Assembly: GCA_029288195.1 (NCBI GenBank)
Contig: JARFPR010000060.1
Span: 1-22,252 of the forward strand
From: Gammaproteobacteria bacterium
GTDB lineage: Bacteria > Pseudomonadota > Gammaproteobacteria > GCA-001735895
Reading direction: 5' to 3'
Length of the DNA stretch: 22,252 bases
The translations under genes were made by a program, and so were the position numbers. The notes under the pieces were generated by a model, which saw only the letters and a program-made list of their open reading frames with translations, had not been told where the DNA came from and did no database searches. This document shows positions 14,798-21,587 of the stretch, piece after piece (position 1 is the first letter of the stretch; each line of letters begins with the position of its first letter).

Positions 14798-16255
14798 CTA
14801 CCGGCGCCAATCCCCTCGGTCTGCCGGAGTAGTAGGCAATAAAACCATTTCATCGAAACTGTAAACCAAAACCAATCCAAACAGGGTTTCATCGAAGCTG
14901 GTCTCATCTATGGTTTCGAGGGCCGATTCAAGGCTCCAATTGTCGTTAATCCAGTAACGCACGACTATTTCGACAATTCTTCCGGTTGCCTCCTCCTCAC
15001 TGGTATCGTTGGGCGTTACTTCCCGCTCCGAGTAGGCAAGTCCGATGCCCAGGGGCCATCGACTGTAATATGCGCTGATGGTTACTGTACTATGGTCTTC
15101 GGGATTATTGTTCGCATTTTCGATTTCTAAAAGTTCCAGGCCTAACTCGATCTCGTAGCTCTCGGATGGTTTAATTACCCCGTACAGTGCGCCAATGGAC
15201 ATCTTCTCAACCAGCTCCAGGTCGATACCCGGCTGTTGTTCTCCGTAACCGAGAACGTAGTCGACTCTTCCAGCTCCGTAGTTTGAACTTCCGTGAAAAG
15301 TGAGAAGCCCATTGTCAAATTTCTCAGTATTTCCAGTCCCACCGTCTTCCTTATCCACTTCGTCCAAGCCACTGAGCAGGGGGGCGCTGAAAAAAGACGT
15401 GTCGACATGAAACAATTGAAGCGTTAGCCAGTGCTCGTCAGGGGATTCGTTACCCAGTCTGACCGCTCCACCGAGGCTTATTTTTTCGTCGAGATTGATG
15501 TAATTCGAATAATTGCCGAAAAATGTCGGGGATTCGGGAAATATTTCAGAAGCGGGCTCATATCGTCCGGCGAATAATGAGAATCGTTCTCCACTGTATT
15601 CCAGTTTCAGCAAATCGATGTTCAGGCCTTTCCGAAACAGAAACCTTTCTTCCCGATCAAAAATGTTCTTTTCTTCGTCGAAGATGAGGTCGGTCTCAAG
15701 CAGCAAATTCAGTTTATCCGTGATTTTGAAATCGGAATAGGTTTTTACCCGGCTGATAAAATCTTCCTGCTCGAATACCGGATCCGTAGCCTCTAAGACG
15801 TTCAAGTATTCGACCTCGGCCTGGATGTGTGTATTTTCCCAATTGAATAACCTCATCTCCTGACTTGTCGTTGCGGAAGAATCCGGTAACGCGGTTTCCA
15901 GTTCTTCCGCCGGTGTGGCGTCGTCGGTTTGCGGCGGTGGTGTATCCTGCTCTTGCGCCTCAGTGCCATCCGTATCCGTGGCTAAGCTGTCGACTTGGGC
16001 ACTTACCAGCGTCAACACACGATCCCGGGAAGACAGCAACAAAGGACTGGCGCCAAATCGATTTTTAAAATCACCCGCAAAAGCCGATTCAGAATTGCAT
16101 AAAACTAAATAAACCAGGATCAAGATAAATTTTGGGGAAGGGCCTCGTGATTTCGCGGTAGGTAGCGATGACCCCCCGATCATGTCAGTAAACAGTGGAT
16201 CGGGTCGACCGGTAGTTGCCGCTTTCGATTCTGGGGTTTTTAAAGCAATTGTCAC
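14798..16255 (-). CDS. Outer-membrane beta-barrel protein (putative polysaccharide export porin)
   Basis: The 485-residue protein has a hydrophobic signal core (FILILVYLVLCNSESAFA, residues 43-60) after an unusually long basic n-region. The GTG start at 16255 has CGGGAA upstream; an ATG at 16183 would shorten the n-region but lacks a ribosome binding site. After a Pro/Thr/Glu-rich low-complexity linker (about 95-130) come many alternating amphipathic strands: KTYSDFKITDKLNLLLET, LNIDLLKLEYSGERFSLFAGR, WLTLQLFHVDTSFF, GRIVEIVVRYWINDNWSLE. It ends in a strand shortly before a polar tail. The FAGRYEPASE turn and strand pattern are porin-like. I cannot assign a named family. Its place between deacetylase and GH18 genes suggests the outer-membrane channel of a polysaccharide exporter, comparable in position to PgaA or AlgE; this is inference. 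Confidence 0.75.
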   Translation of the reverse strand: MTIALKTPESKAATTGRPDPLFTDMIGGSSLPTAKSRGPSPKFILILVYLVLCNSESAFAGDFKNRFGASPLLLSSRDRVLTLVSAQVDSLATDTDGTEAQEQDTPPPQTDDATPAEELETALPDSSATTSQEMRLFNWENTHIQAEVEYLNVLEATDPVFEQEDFISRVKTYSDFKITDKLNLLLETDLIFDEEKNIFDREERFLFRKGLNIDLLKLEYSGERFSLFAGRYEPASEIFPESPTFFGNYSNYINLDEKISLGGAVRLGNESPDEHWLTLQLFHVDTSFFSAPLLSGLDEVDKEDGGTGNTEKFDNGLLTFHGSSNYGAGRVDYVLGYGEQQPGIDLELVEKMSIGALYGVIKPSESYEIELGLELLEIENANNNPEDHSTVTISAYYSRWPLGIGLAYSEREVTPNDTSEEEATGRIVEIVVRYWINDNWSLESALETIDETSFDETLFGLVLVYSFDEMVLLPTTPADRGDWRR

Positions 16256-16431
16256 GATGGTGTTTCCCGATTCAATCCCAATCCATTATTTACCGGGTGG
16301 GTGCTAAGGTTAAAAGCCGATATAGATATGAGCGGTGGAAAAACAATCTGCACCATCCGCTACGAAATACGTCGGCCTGGGTGCGCCCGACGTAATGCAA
16401 ATCCGGAAAGATCAACGTTAATTCCTGAATT

Positions 16432-16452
16432 AAAAAAAACCGATACCAATCG
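16432..16452 (-). terminator. Weak intrinsic terminator-like site after the deacetylase gene
   Basis: Read on the minus strand, CGAT-TGGT-ATCG is followed by G and eight Ts, about 40 bases after the deacetylase stop. The stem is only four to five base pairs, so termination would be partial at best. It would separate the decarboxylase-transferase-deacetylase unit from the outer-membrane and hydrolase genes. Confidence 0.3.
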
Positions 16453-16489
16453 AGCATATGCATTATTTTTATGGCGGATTCGACGACCT

Positions 16490-17206
16490 TCAAAGAATCG
16501 CCAATCGTTTTAGCCAGAACGTTTCGGCTGCCATGGCTCCGCATTGCAGCCCCCGATAACTGGCCATGGTCTTGACCCCATGGACCGAAAGTGGGCTATC
16601 GGCTTGTTTTAACTGGGATTGGTAGAGCTGCAGCGCTTCAATCTTGGCATTCAAGTCAGCTTCTTCCAATTTAACATACAGCGATGAGGAACTCAGGGTC
16701 TCCGCAGTATTCCAGGCATGGTAAGGCAGTTCATATGTGGCCAGCATCGACTGATACGATTTTTGCTTCAACGACGCCGGCCGCAGTGCAGTTACGGTTG
16801 CCTTAAATACCGCGCGGTGATCCTGATTGTAGTCATGATTGGATGTGGTGAGGACCAGGTTCGGTTCAATTTTATGCAAGGCCAGTTTGCTCCCCCTTTC
16901 GATGGCATGGACCAGTTCGCCCTGCGGGGTGGTATCTAGCTTCAGGTGATATTTATCTCCGCTCAGGGCAATGTCGAAATCATCGAAGTCGAGGTAATCG
17001 GCAACCTTTTCAATCTCGCTGATACGTTCATCGGCGGTCGATATTCCTTTAGCGGAAAAATCCATCGCAGTTCCCACCGTCACATACATGACATATACCT
17101 TGCCGCCTTCGCGCTTGATGCGATGGATAATTCCACCACACCCAAAGATTTCGTCATCGGGGTGTGGGGCGATTACCAGGGCCCTGACTTTACCTAGATC
17201 AATCAT
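16490..17206 (-). CDS. PIG-L/LmbE family deacetylase
   Basis: The 238-residue protein has the PIG-L fold signature: APHPDDEIFGCGG (residues 13-25) with the Zn-binding PHPDDE, and TTSNHDYNQDHRAV (about 120-133) with the third metal His. The family removes N-acetyl groups from GlcNAc-type sugars in glycolipids, mycothiol precursors and antibiotics. There is no signal peptide, so it acts in the cytoplasm, on a nucleotide sugar, a lipid-linked precursor or the growing chain at the inner face. CAGGAAA lies 7 bases before the ATG. It starts 23 bases after the glycosyltransferase stop, so the two are almost surely cotranslated from one mRNA. In PNAG systems deacetylation is done by a periplasmic PgaB polysaccharide deacetylase, so a cytoplasmic PIG-L enzyme here would be a different solution. 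Confidence 0.9.
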   Translation of the reverse strand: MIDLGKVRALVIAPHPDDEIFGCGGIIHRIKREGGKVYVMYVTVGTAMDFSAKGISTADERISEIEKVADYLDFDDFDIALSGDKYHLKLDTTPQGELVHAIERGSKLALHKIEPNLVLTTSNHDYNQDHRAVFKATVTALRPASLKQKSYQSMLATYELPYHAWNTAETLSSSSLYVKLEEADLNAKIEALQLYQSQLKQADSPLSVHGVKTMASYRGLQCGAMAAETFWLKRLAIL

Positions 17207-17229
17207 CTTATATTTCCTGTATCCATAGT

Positions 17230-18930
17230 TTACGCACGGGAAGGGCTAGACCAGCGACCATCAGACTCAATGAAATATGTGAGAGGCAAGGTATACAGAA
17301 AAATAAATGCGTCGATCCAGCGCAGCAAGACAAATCCCAGGCCGTATAGTAATAACATTGGTTTCTTCTCAAGCACTGCAATAACTATCGTCAAGATGTA
17401 ATCAACCAGAAATATGCCGATAACGATGTCGCTCAAGCCGATGTTGATGATCCCCAGCGTGGGAAGCCAGAGAGCCACTGATCCAGCTGGAGCCAACAGG
17501 AGCCAGACCAATACAACCGGAAACATCAGGAATACCAAGCTTTGCAGTAGCACCTCTAAGGTGAAAGTGCCGAGTGCAAGCCAGAACAAACTAAACCAGA
17601 AACCATGTCTTTTCGCCGTTTGCCAAAAACCAAGATTCCAGCGCTTAACCTGAGTAAAATAATCCCGCAGTGAGTGAGGGTCTTGGCAAACGGAAATTGC
17701 CTTGGGCGTATACGCTATCTTCCCACAGCGTTTTTTGTGAATTTCAAAGGTCATGTTGAAGTCTTCGATCAACAGATTTGGGGCAGTTATATCGATGTCG
17801 GGAATCACGCTGCACCGATACATACTGGAAAAACCAGGGATAATGTAAGTTACATTGGAAAACTCCCATGTCTGTCCGTAGCGAAGAAAAGCCTGCATGA
17901 CCTTATATAAGCGGACTCGGTACGCGATAAAAAAATTCCCCCAAACCGGTATCCAGTGCGGTTTCCATTTGGGCACGGCATGACCTGCGATCGCAACAAC
18001 GGATGGATTGTCGAACAGGGGCAGCGCATTTTTCATGTAGGCCTCATCGATTTCCGAATCGGCATCCATGATCAGCACTGCCTTGTAGTGGTCGCAGAGT
18101 TCGTAATGATCGATCAAATATTGTATTGCCCGGGCCTTTCCTCCATTGGGCTGTATATCCGCGACATTGCAGTCCCATTGCTTGGCCACCTCCACCGTGT
18201 TATCGGTGGATCCATCGCTTCCGACAAAGACATTGCGCATCGGTACGACTCTTTGTAGCGCATCAAGACATAGATGAATGGTTTTTTCCTCGTTATGGGC
18301 CGGAACCAGCACGGCCACGTCGTCTAGATCGATATGTGATTGTTCAATCAGCTTATCGTTTGTTGAATCTCGTTTGATCCACTTGTAGTAATTGAGCCTT
18401 AATCGACCGACGAGATACCTGCTGCCAACCCAGCTCCCGATCCAAGCCAGTGAAAAGAAAATAGCCAACTCCTCCAAATAGGCAGGATCTGTGATATCGG
18501 CGAATTCAGCAATATTCGAATATTCGAGATAATAATATAGCGACCAGTAAAGCACCGGGAACAGTATGGTATCGACCAGGGAAAATGCGGTGCGCAAGAT
18601 ACGCACCAGGGTGTATGCGACCAAGACAGACGCTGCCGTCCAGGAAATCGTCGGTAATACCCATGAAATCGGAGCAGGCAGAGAGTTTATGTCGTCTGCT
18701 GGCCGGGTATCTGTAAAAAAAACACCGCTAATGGCCGTCGAAATCGAAAGCAATACTTCAAATAGCAAAAACGCAATCAGGGCCGCGAGCACGAATAACA
18801 GAAAAAGCCTGATCGTAGATGCGTATGTACGGGTGTTGTCTTGAGAGAGGAACCTGATAAATCCTATGGTGCCCCATAACGAAAAACTGAAACCGTACAA
18901 TGTTATAAACGCTAGTATCGATTTAATCAC
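17230..18930 (-). CDS. Processive family 2 glycosyltransferase, multi-pass membrane protein (BcsA/PgaC-like)
   Basis: The 566-residue inner-membrane protein has several N-terminal membrane segments (about 3-28, 40-70, 88-135, 152-172), a cytoplasmic GT-A domain and three to four C-terminal segments (about 445-482, 487-520, 525-555). Catalytic motifs are complete: VLVPAHNEEKTI (208-219), SDGSTDNT (Asp239), MDADSE (DxD, 289-291), LIEDFNMTFE (general base Asp390) and QVKRW (427-431). QxxRW marks processive synthases such as cellulose, hyaluronan and PNAG synthases, which polymerise and extrude the chain. The long N-terminal membrane region before the GT domain is larger than in PgaC. The start is GTG at 18930, 15 bases after the decarboxylase stop, with no strong ribosome binding site, suggesting translational coupling. 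No separate PgaD or BcsB partner is visible. Confidence 0.92.
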   Translation of the reverse strand: MIKSILAFITLYGFSFSLWGTIGFIRFLSQDNTRTYASTIRLFLLFVLAALIAFLLFEVLLSISTAISGVFFTDTRPADDINSLPAPISWVLPTISWTAASVLVAYTLVRILRTAFSLVDTILFPVLYWSLYYYLEYSNIAEFADITDPAYLEELAIFFSLAWIGSWVGSRYLVGRLRLNYYKWIKRDSTNDKLIEQSHIDLDDVAVLVPAHNEEKTIHLCLDALQRVVPMRNVFVGSDGSTDNTVEVAKQWDCNVADIQPNGGKARAIQYLIDHYELCDHYKAVLIMDADSEIDEAYMKNALPLFDNPSVVAIAGHAVPKWKPHWIPVWGNFFIAYRVRLYKVMQAFLRYGQTWEFSNVTYIIPGFSSMYRCSVIPDIDITAPNLLIEDFNMTFEIHKKRCGKIAYTPKAISVCQDPHSLRDYFTQVKRWNLGFWQTAKRHGFWFSLFWLALGTFTLEVLLQSLVFLMFPVVLVWLLLAPAGSVALWLPTLGIINIGLSDIVIGIFLVDYILTIVIAVLEKKPMLLLYGLGFVLLRWIDAFIFLYTLPLTYFIESDGRWSSPSRA

Positions 18931-18945
18931 TGGGTGTGTCGATAA

Positions 18946-19953
18946 CTAGGTAACAGACAATAGCTCAAAGGTTTCGCAAGTTTCAGGTGAAGCTGAATCA
19001 ATCGCTGATACACCGTAGTTAGGCATCATTTCAAGCAGTCCTTCGGCTATCGTAACTCTGGGAGACCAGCCAAGTCCCCTGATTTTGGTGGTATCGGGCA
19101 GACGGCCGCCGTGATCCTCGATGAAATGAGGGCGGAACTCGATTTCCACCGGCATCGACGTTAACGAATCAATCAGAAGGGCCAATTCGCTGATCGTCAT
19201 CTGGGTCGAACCACCGATATTGTAAGCCTCACCGGGAACTCCCCGCTCCAGGACCAGCAGCATGCCTCGTATCAGATCTTGGACGTGCATGTGCGCCCGA
19301 TTCTGATTTCCATCGCCGTAAATAGTGATTTTTTGGCCTAGTCGAATTCTCTTTAGAAATTGGGGGATCACCCGCGTGTCGTCGGGCGACATCCCGTTTC
19401 CGAAAGTGTTGAACAACCGTATGATCTTGGCATCGATCTGGTATTTATTAACGTACATGGCGATTAAGGCTTCCGAGAATCTTTTGCCTTCCTCGTAAGC
19501 ACTCCTCGGGCCAACGGGATCGACATTACCGTTATAGGTTTCCGACTGTGGGAATGTCTCGGGATCGCCGTATACTTCCGCTGAACTTGTGAATATGAGT
19601 TTAGACTCGAGCCTTTTAGCCAGTTTGAGAACATTGGAAGTTCCGGTCGAGCAAGTAACCAGCATTTCCTCGGCCATGGGGCGGATATTCGGTACCCCGG
19701 TTGGGCAGGCCAAGTGAAATATCTCATCATATTTTTCATTTCCAAATTCGGACACAAAATCTGGATCCGATATGTCGATCTCGATTATCCGAAAGGAGCG
19801 GCTTCCCTCTAGGCTTGAAATCGATGCCCTTCGTCCTGTTGAAAAATTATCGATGCAGTCGACGCTATGGCCATTTTCGACTAAGTATTTGCATATGTTG
19901 GATCCAATAAAACCTGCACCACCGATGACCATGATACGTTTCTTTTTTTTCAT
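18946..19953 (-). CDS. UDP-glucuronate decarboxylase-like NAD-dependent epimerase/dehydratase
   Basis: The 335-residue extended short-chain dehydrogenase has the Rossmann motif GGAGFIGSN (11-19), the acidic residue at the end of strand 2 (CIDNFSTG), HLACPTG (80-86), TSSAEVYGDPE (122-132), and YEEGK with catalytic Tyr153 and Lys157. VDPVGPRSAYEEGKR and RLFNTFGNGM closely match UDP-xylose synthases, which convert UDP-glucuronate to UDP-xylose (NPIGPRSCYDEGKR in the family). Substrate could also be a related hexuronate. The product would be a sugar donor for the adjacent glycosyltransferase or another transferase elsewhere. The ATG has AAAGG nine bases upstream and follows the promoter at 20003-20052. 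The C-terminal tail is longer and unrelated to the core. First gene of the core operon. Confidence 0.88.
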   Translation of the reverse strand: MKKKKRIMVIGGAGFIGSNICKYLVENGHSVDCIDNFSTGRRASISSLEGSRSFRIIEIDISDPDFVSEFGNEKYDEIFHLACPTGVPNIRPMAEEMLVTCSTGTSNVLKLAKRLESKLIFTSSAEVYGDPETFPQSETYNGNVDPVGPRSAYEEGKRFSEALIAMYVNKYQIDAKIIRLFNTFGNGMSPDDTRVIPQFLKRIRLGQKITIYGDGNQNRAHMHVQDLIRGMLLVLERGVPGEAYNIGGSTQMTISELALLIDSLTSMPVEIEFRPHFIEDHGGRLPDTTKIRGLGWSPRVTIAEGLLEMMPNYGVSAIDSASPETCETFELLSVT

Positions 19954-20009
19954 GTATTGAACCTTTCAATATCTTAGTGAGAATTTGGGAGTATGGGATT
20001 TCGAGCCCA

Positions 20010-20052
20010 ATTATAATCTACTCGAGATCGGTAATTAGTTGACATAAATCAA
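20010..20052 (-). promoter_or_regulatory. FNR-type box and -10 element upstream of the decarboxylase operon
   Basis: On the minus strand TTGATTTATGTCAA (plus 20052-20039) matches the FNR/Anr/Dnr consensus TTGAT-N4-ATCAA at nine of ten positions. A perfect TATAAT lies at plus 20015-20010. With transcription starting near 20004 the box centre falls at -41.5, the class II activation position, and it replaces a poor -35 region. The leader to the ATG at 19953 would be about 50 bases. Confidence 0.55.
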
Positions 20053-20195
20053 GCAATAAAATTATTCGGATAACAATAGCTTTAAAGATGTTAATAGCCC
20101 AATCAACGAATTCGATGCGCACTACGCGAGCCAGTCAATACCAAATTACAATAACGTTTAAATTTTACAATTGAGTTAAATGTTTGAGATGTCGA

Positions 20196-20310
20196 ATCTG
20201 TCAAATTTGATGCCTATTTGCGTTGGGAAGTCTGGAATATGGCTTCCTGCGCGTATTCTTCCATGCCGAGCGGTTAGAGGCCTTTAACTGCAAGAAACGC
20301 GGCCCCTCCC
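20196..20310 (+). pseudogene. Remnant of an IS91-type transposase (zinc-finger region)
   Basis: On the plus strand FDAYLR is read in one frame, then, after a shift, GSLEYGFLRV and HAERLEAFNCKKRGPS in the next. Together these match the start of IS91-family transposases (FDAYLRCG.LE.GFLRV.C..C..E.LVAFSCK.RGFCPSC), with the first Cys pair lost by deletion and the FC of FCPSC missing. Only about 110 bases are recognisable; what follows to 20426 resembles nothing I know. It is a dead fragment lying between WbqC copy 2 and the decarboxylase operon. Confidence 0.6.
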
Positions 20311-20426
20311 GCAAGCCCTATACGATCAACTGGGAAGTACATCGGGTACGACGCGAAACTTGCCACGAGGAGCGCCTGCCCGCCTTTATCCGTATGCGCG
20401 GCCAATTTCAGCCAAATAGACAACAC

Positions 20427-21236
20427 CTACGACAGTAGCCGATCCAGCGCCTCGCCAGGTGAACAATTCATCAGCAAATCGATGATGGAGAGATTGGGTA
20501 TAAATTCTTCCACGTCCATATATTGTTGCGCATAGGGCTCGCATAGCCATTGCTGAATCCGGACATTGATATTTCTTTCCCTAAAAACATCAAGATCTAA
20601 ATAACTCTCATAAGCTGTTCTGCCGGTAATGTAATCCGTAGCACCGAAAATCGTGCACAATCGGGTGATCTTTTCCGATGCGCTCATATGATGATAGGCG
20701 GCGCCAACATCGACTTCGGTGCCGAGGATGATATGGCGTAACTTACCCGGCAACTTCTGATCTATCAGCGAATTTACCGATTTCAGGGTCATGTGTTCCG
20801 GACCTACCGGGTCGACGCCCAGCAGGCGGCTAACTGCCCAGCATATGGTTGTCGTGTTGAGTTTAGCCACCGTTTCATAGCCGCTTTCCAGGATCGACTG
20901 GATTTCGCTGAAGACGGGCTCGAATTGCGGGGACTTGCTGTAGTTATGTTTGATTTGATTTGTTTGCTTTTTCACCCACGGTTGATCGTAGGAGACCAGC
21001 GTTTCGCTGACGGGCTGGTAGCTCCCTTTTTTTACGGACACGGTAAGCATTATTGGCCCGTGGTTGGTCTTGATGGGGGAATGCACCTGGTGTGATACCC
21101 CGCGAGTACCGTCCGGGAACCTGTGCTTGTTTACGAATTGAACGTCATCCTTGATGATGAACTGGTTGGATTCGAACATGCGGGCAAAAAAATTCAACCT
21201 TGGAAAATACTGAGGCTGTATGTCGCTTAGTATCAT
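20427..21236 (-). CDS. WbqC family protein, copy 2
   Basis: The 269-residue protein is a paralogue of the gene at 11744-12556 along its whole length. The same blocks recur: LSDIQPQYFPRLNFFARMFES, the DDVQFV segment, TRGVSHQVHSPIKTN, SYDQPW, LDSGYETVAKLN-type (ILESGYETVAKLN), and PNLSIIDLLMNC near the end. The start is taken as ATG 21236 to match copy 1; a TTG at 21242 would add two residues. As WbqC, it is likely a cytoplasmic sugar-modifying or glycan-assembly protein of unknown reaction. It is the first gene after the tRNA-Met, with its own promoter-like sequence at 21273-21302. An IS91 scrap separates it from the decarboxylase operon. Confidence 0.88.
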   Translation of the reverse strand: MILSDIQPQYFPRLNFFARMFESNQFIIKDDVQFVNKHRFPDGTRGVSHQVHSPIKTNHGPIMLTVSVKKGSYQPVSETLVSYDQPWVKKQTNQIKHNYSKSPQFEPVFSEIQSILESGYETVAKLNTTTICWAVSRLLGVDPVGPEHMTLKSVNSLIDQKLPGKLRHIILGTEVDVGAAYHHMSASEKITRLCTIFGATDYITGRTAYESYLDLDVFRERNINVRIQQWLCEPYAQQYMDVEEFIPNLSIIDLLMNCSPGEALDRLLS

Positions 21237-21272
21237 AAACAATTATTTCGTTAGCTAGGTTCATTTAGCAAT

Positions 21273-21302
21273 AAAATATCAAATACTCTTACGGTTTGAC
21301 AA
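21273..21302 (-). promoter_or_regulatory. Sigma-70-type promoter for WbqC copy 2
   Basis: On the minus strand TTGTCA (plus 21302-21297) and TATTTT (plus 21278-21273) are spaced by 18 bases, with a predicted start about 30 bases before the ATG at 21236. Both hexamers match the consensus at five of six positions. Confidence 0.45.
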
Positions 21303-21366
21303 TATCGTAATTATTCGGGAATGAATGTTCTCTAGCTGATTTATAGCGGAAACGATCTCCTACAAA

Positions 21367-21392
21367 TCTCCCACATTGAAGGCCGTGGGAGA
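21367..21392 (-). terminator. Hairpin downstream of tRNA-Met
   Basis: TCTCCCAC at 21367-21374 and GTGGGAGA at 21385-21392 form a perfect 8-bp stem with a 10-base loop, about 30 bases beyond the tRNA 3' end. On the minus strand it is followed by TTTGTAGG, a very short T-run. It is likely the tRNA transcript's terminator or processing end. Confidence 0.5.
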
Positions 21393-21419
21393 GTGATGAA
21401 CACGCTAAATCATTGAAAA

Positions 21420-21466
21420 AATGGTGGCTACGCCCTGATTTGAACAGGGGACCCCATCATTATGAG
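21420..21466 (-). repeat. Proximal attachment repeat (3' half of intact tRNA-Met)
   Basis: This is the partner of the repeat at 11205-11249. It runs from the anticodon loop of the intact tRNA to two bases past CCA, so an insertion here leaves the tRNA functional and pushes the former 3' half to the far end of the inserted DNA. Confidence 0.75.
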
Positions 21467-21498
21467 TGATGTGCTCTAACCAACTGAGCTACGTAGCC
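21422..21498 (-). tRNA. tRNA-Met (CAT), elongator
   Basis: A 77-base tRNA on the minus strand: acceptor GGCTACG pairs with CGTAGCC, followed by A and an encoded CCA. The D-arm is GCTCAGTTGGTTAGAGC, the anticodon stem is CATCA/TGATG around loop CTCATAA (anticodon CAT), and the T-arm is CCCTG-TTCAAAT-CAGGG. The body closely resembles E. coli elongator metT/metU, and the first base pair G-C excludes initiator tRNA, which has a C-A mismatch. Confidence 0.97.
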
Positions 21499-21512
21499 AA
21501 GGAATTATTCAT

Positions 21513-21529
21513 GACCGGTTTGCCCGGTC
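21513..21529. terminator. Hairpin between ychF and tRNA-Met
   Basis: GACCGG at 21513-21518 and CCGGTC at 21524-21529 form a 6-bp stem with a TTTGC loop. It lies after the ychF stop and in the tRNA leader; there is no T-tract, so it may be a leader-processing structure rather than a terminator. Confidence 0.35.
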
Positions 21530-21543
21530 GGTGAGAGCGCGCG

Positions 21544-21572
21544 ATTTTCGCTTGTACACCGTGCGCTGTCAA
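21544..21572 (-). promoter_or_regulatory. Promoter of tRNA-Met
   Basis: On the minus strand a perfect TTGACA (plus 21572-21567) is followed after 17 bases by GAAAAT (plus 21549-21544), then a GC-rich discriminator (CGCGCGC), as in stringently controlled stable-RNA promoters. The predicted start is about 40 bases before the mature tRNA end. Confidence 0.6.
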
Positions 21573-21587
21573 GCGCGCAGCGCTGGC

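Noticed and set aside
14638..14907. 89-codon minus-strand ORF between the barrel and GH18 genes
   Set aside because: Overlaps the end of the barrel gene in another frame and has no motif or ribosome binding site.
13449..19953. Naming the cluster pgaABCD (PNAG synthesis)
   Set aside because: No PgaD, no TPR-containing PgaA, no PgaB fusion; the deacetylase belongs to PIG-L and a UDP-xylose-synthase-like gene is present.
20039..20072. Plus-strand TTGACA as a -35 box
   Set aside because: It leads into the transposase scrap with no intact gene; the same bases make better sense as half of the FNR-type box.
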